A stretch of 64,000 nt of DNA from Chroococcidiopsis sp. CCMEE 29 (GTDB taxonomy: Bacteria; Cyanobacteriota; Cyanobacteriia; Cyanobacteriales; Chroococcidiopsidaceae): the NCBI RefSeq assembly GCF_023558375.1, contig NZ_CP083761.1, positions 1,725,001 through 1,789,000 of the forward strand, written 5' to 3'. Position 1 is the stretch's first letter, and each line of letters starts with the position of its first letter. Below the pieces are notes generated by a model. The model was not told where the DNA came from, made no database searches, and saw nothing but the letters and a program-made list of their open reading frames with translations. The position numbers and the translations under genes are program-made. This document shows positions 62,637 through 64,000 of this stretch, in pieces.

Positions 62637-63944
62637 ATGGATGTTCTTGCGCAATTGAAGGCATTTCGTCAAGATGCATACGAACGATTGGGTAAAGCAC
62701 ATGATGCAACATTTGAGTTGACAGATGCGGTAATGCTGACGCGCAACGCTTATTGTTTGGCAGACTTTTCGTTGTGTCCAGTATTTCGCCGCAAGTGGTC
62801 TAGCATCTACGAGGCATTGCAAGATTGCCGACCACAACGGCAGAAGTTGATGCAATTATACATCAAGCAAATGCCTGATGTGGAGCAGATTATCCTGGCA
62901 GGAGACCACACAGCGTGGTCTAGACCAGAAGCAGTAACACTCCAGGAGCGAACGAGCGAACATTACACAGTAGGAGGAGGTGAAAATCGTCCAATTACAA
63001 AGGGGCAAGGTTACAGCACGATTGCATGGATACCAGAAGCTCAAGGCAGTTGGGCACTGCCATTACGACATGAGCGGATCACCAGTTGGGAATCCCCGAT
63101 TGACAAGGCAGTATGGCAACTCTCACAAGTATGTCAACATTTACCACAACGACCAATTTCTCTATGGGATAGTGAATATGGTTGCGCTCCTTTTGTTTTA
63201 AGGACTGCCCAGATTGCAGCAGATAAGTTGATGCGTCTGCGCTCAAACCTGACTTTGTATGGCGCACCGCTGCCCTACTGTGGCAAAGGCAGACCGCGAC
63301 TTCATGGTGACAAGTTTAAACTAAATGACTCTTCTACTTGGTCTGTGCCAGTAGAAAGCTTAGAGGTTGACGAGCCTCAACTGGGACGAGTACAAATTTC
63401 CCTATGGCAGAATTTGCATTTCCGTAAAGCTGCAGGACATCCCATGTCGTTACTCAGAGTAGAGCGCTTGGGCAAACGCCCAGGAAAAGCCGTAAAACCA
63501 ATGTGGTTGACTTGGATTGGTCAGCAGATGCCAACCTTGGCTGAAGTTTGGCGGTTATATCTGCGCCGCTTTGCTGTCGATCATTGGTATAGATTTTTGA
63601 AACAACGTCTACACTGGACACTGCCCAAGCTCAGTACACCAAAGCAATGTGAGCGCTGGAGTGATTTGATGCCGCTGATCACTTGGGAATTGTGGCTAGC
63701 ACGTGATATCGTTACCGATCGACCCCTACCTTGGCAGAATCGCAGCACGAAATTAACCCCAGGAAGAGTTGCCCAAGCTATGGCTGGAGTAATAGCGGTG
63801 ATTGGTACTCCAGCACTGCCACCAAAACCACGCGGAAAGTCCCCTGGCTGGATAACAGGGCAACCTCGTTTGAGTAAACCTCGTTATCCTGTCGTCAAAA
63901 AAAGTGTGAGTAGGCGAAAGCAATCCTTGCCTGAGTCTGCTTAA
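62637..63944 (+). CDS. DDE transposase of the IS4/IS701-like clan
   Basis: 435 residues from ATG 62637; an upstream GTG at 62574 would add 21. The likely DDE triad: Asp in ILAGDHTAWSR (first strand), Asp in ISLWDSEYGC, and Asp/Tyr-Glu region RFAVDHWYRFLKQRLHW where IS4-clan members place the YREK-like helix. The C-terminus is basic and Pro-rich. Related cyanobacterial proteins are annotated as putative transposases, but the exact IS group is not certain. A perfect hairpin ACCCAGCA/TGCTGGGT at 63981-63997 may be its right end. Confidence 0.8.
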   Translation: MDVLAQLKAFRQDAYERLGKAHDATFELTDAVMLTRNAYCLADFSLCPVFRRKWSSIYEALQDCRPQRQKLMQLYIKQMPDVEQIILAGDHTAWSRPEAVTLQERTSEHYTVGGGENRPITKGQGYSTIAWIPEAQGSWALPLRHERITSWESPIDKAVWQLSQVCQHLPQRPISLWDSEYGCAPFVLRTAQIAADKLMRLRSNLTLYGAPLPYCGKGRPRLHGDKFKLNDSSTWSVPVESLEVDEPQLGRVQISLWQNLHFRKAAGHPMSLLRVERLGKRPGKAVKPMWLTWIGQQMPTLAEVWRLYLRRFAVDHWYRFLKQRLHWTLPKLSTPKQCERWSDLMPLITWELWLARDIVTDRPLPWQNRSTKLTPGRVAQAMAGVIAVIGTPALPPKPRGKSPGWITGQPRLSKPRYPVVKKSVSRRKQSLPESA

Positions 63945-64000
63945 CTCTTCAAAGCGCCATTTTTTAGTGTTAACTCATTTACCCAGCACTGCTGGGTCTC

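Noticed and set aside
1-64000. CRISPR arrays, tRNA and rRNA genes
   Set aside because: No regularly spaced repeats of 25-40 bp, no TPsiC-loop pattern in a foldable context and no rRNA-like sequence were seen by eye; a tRNAscan or Infernal run would be decisive.

Overview
The window is a piece of a cyanobacterial chromosome. Evidence: the octamer GCGATCGC recurs throughout; there is a 46-residue photosystem II subunit Psb30 (16781-16921); an IcfA/CcaA-type beta-carbonic anhydrase, a split UPF0016/GDT1 pair and an ArsA ATPase with a C-terminal Hsp20-like domain are of cyanobacterial type; and short tandemly repeated repeats (heptamers such as TCCAAAA) are scattered in the DNA. The genus cannot be fixed from sequence alone. 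No rRNA, tRNA or CRISPR array was recognised.

Layout. 1-5.6 kb: a DHH phosphoesterase cut by the window edge, an HNH endonuclease, alanine racemase and an ArsA ATPase. 5.6-7.0 kb: a TnpB-only IS200/IS605-type element wedged between arsA and dnaN. 7.0-10.1 kb: dnaN and dnaA flanking a DnaA-box-rich spacer that is very probably oriC. 10.3-12.5 kb: an HtrA protease, peptide deformylase and a response regulator. 13.1-15.4 kb: DhaK-DhaL kinase subunits followed by two gene relics. 15.3-19.2 kb: twin half-size GDT1 proteins, a Cys-cluster protein, psb30 and recJ. 19.8-24.9 kb: argJ, a membrane protein paired with an Hsp70-like ATPase, and a methyltransferase. 25.0-28.4 kb: a solo TnpB-type right end beside a tiny ribbon-helix-helix gene, a CDC48-like double AAA ATPase and a 2OG-Fe(II) oxygenase.

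28.4-44.3 kb is the accessory region. It has a nucleoside deoxyribosyltransferase gene split by an IS1595-type element with a perfect 8-bp target duplication, and a relic of a peptide-binding-protein gene. Next come an epimerase/TetR divergent pair, carbonic anhydrase, a spore-photolyase-like radical SAM protein and a Phd/YoeB toxin-antitoxin pair whose toxin has a nonsense codon. The region ends with an array of three full-size paralogous peptide-binding lipoproteins (the third frameshifted) that share a conserved leader, and a second TnpB element.

44.3-64 kb: a PD-(D/E)XK-like protein, gamma-glutamyltransferase, an osmoprotectant-type binding lipoprotein, a HAD phosphatase, pyruvate kinase and a gpmA relic. 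These are followed by the glycine-cleavage cluster gcvT-gcvH-gcvP, a pentapeptide-repeat protein and a PadR relic cut by a third TnpB element, which was itself cut by an IS630 element. The window closes with an alpha/beta hydrolase, aroE and a DDE transposase.

The strongest second-look items are the peptide-binding-protein array with its shared leader and relic, the four related TnpB ends (one solo), the identical repeat-encoded peptide inserted in RecJ and GcvP, and the nested transposition events that can be reversed base by base.
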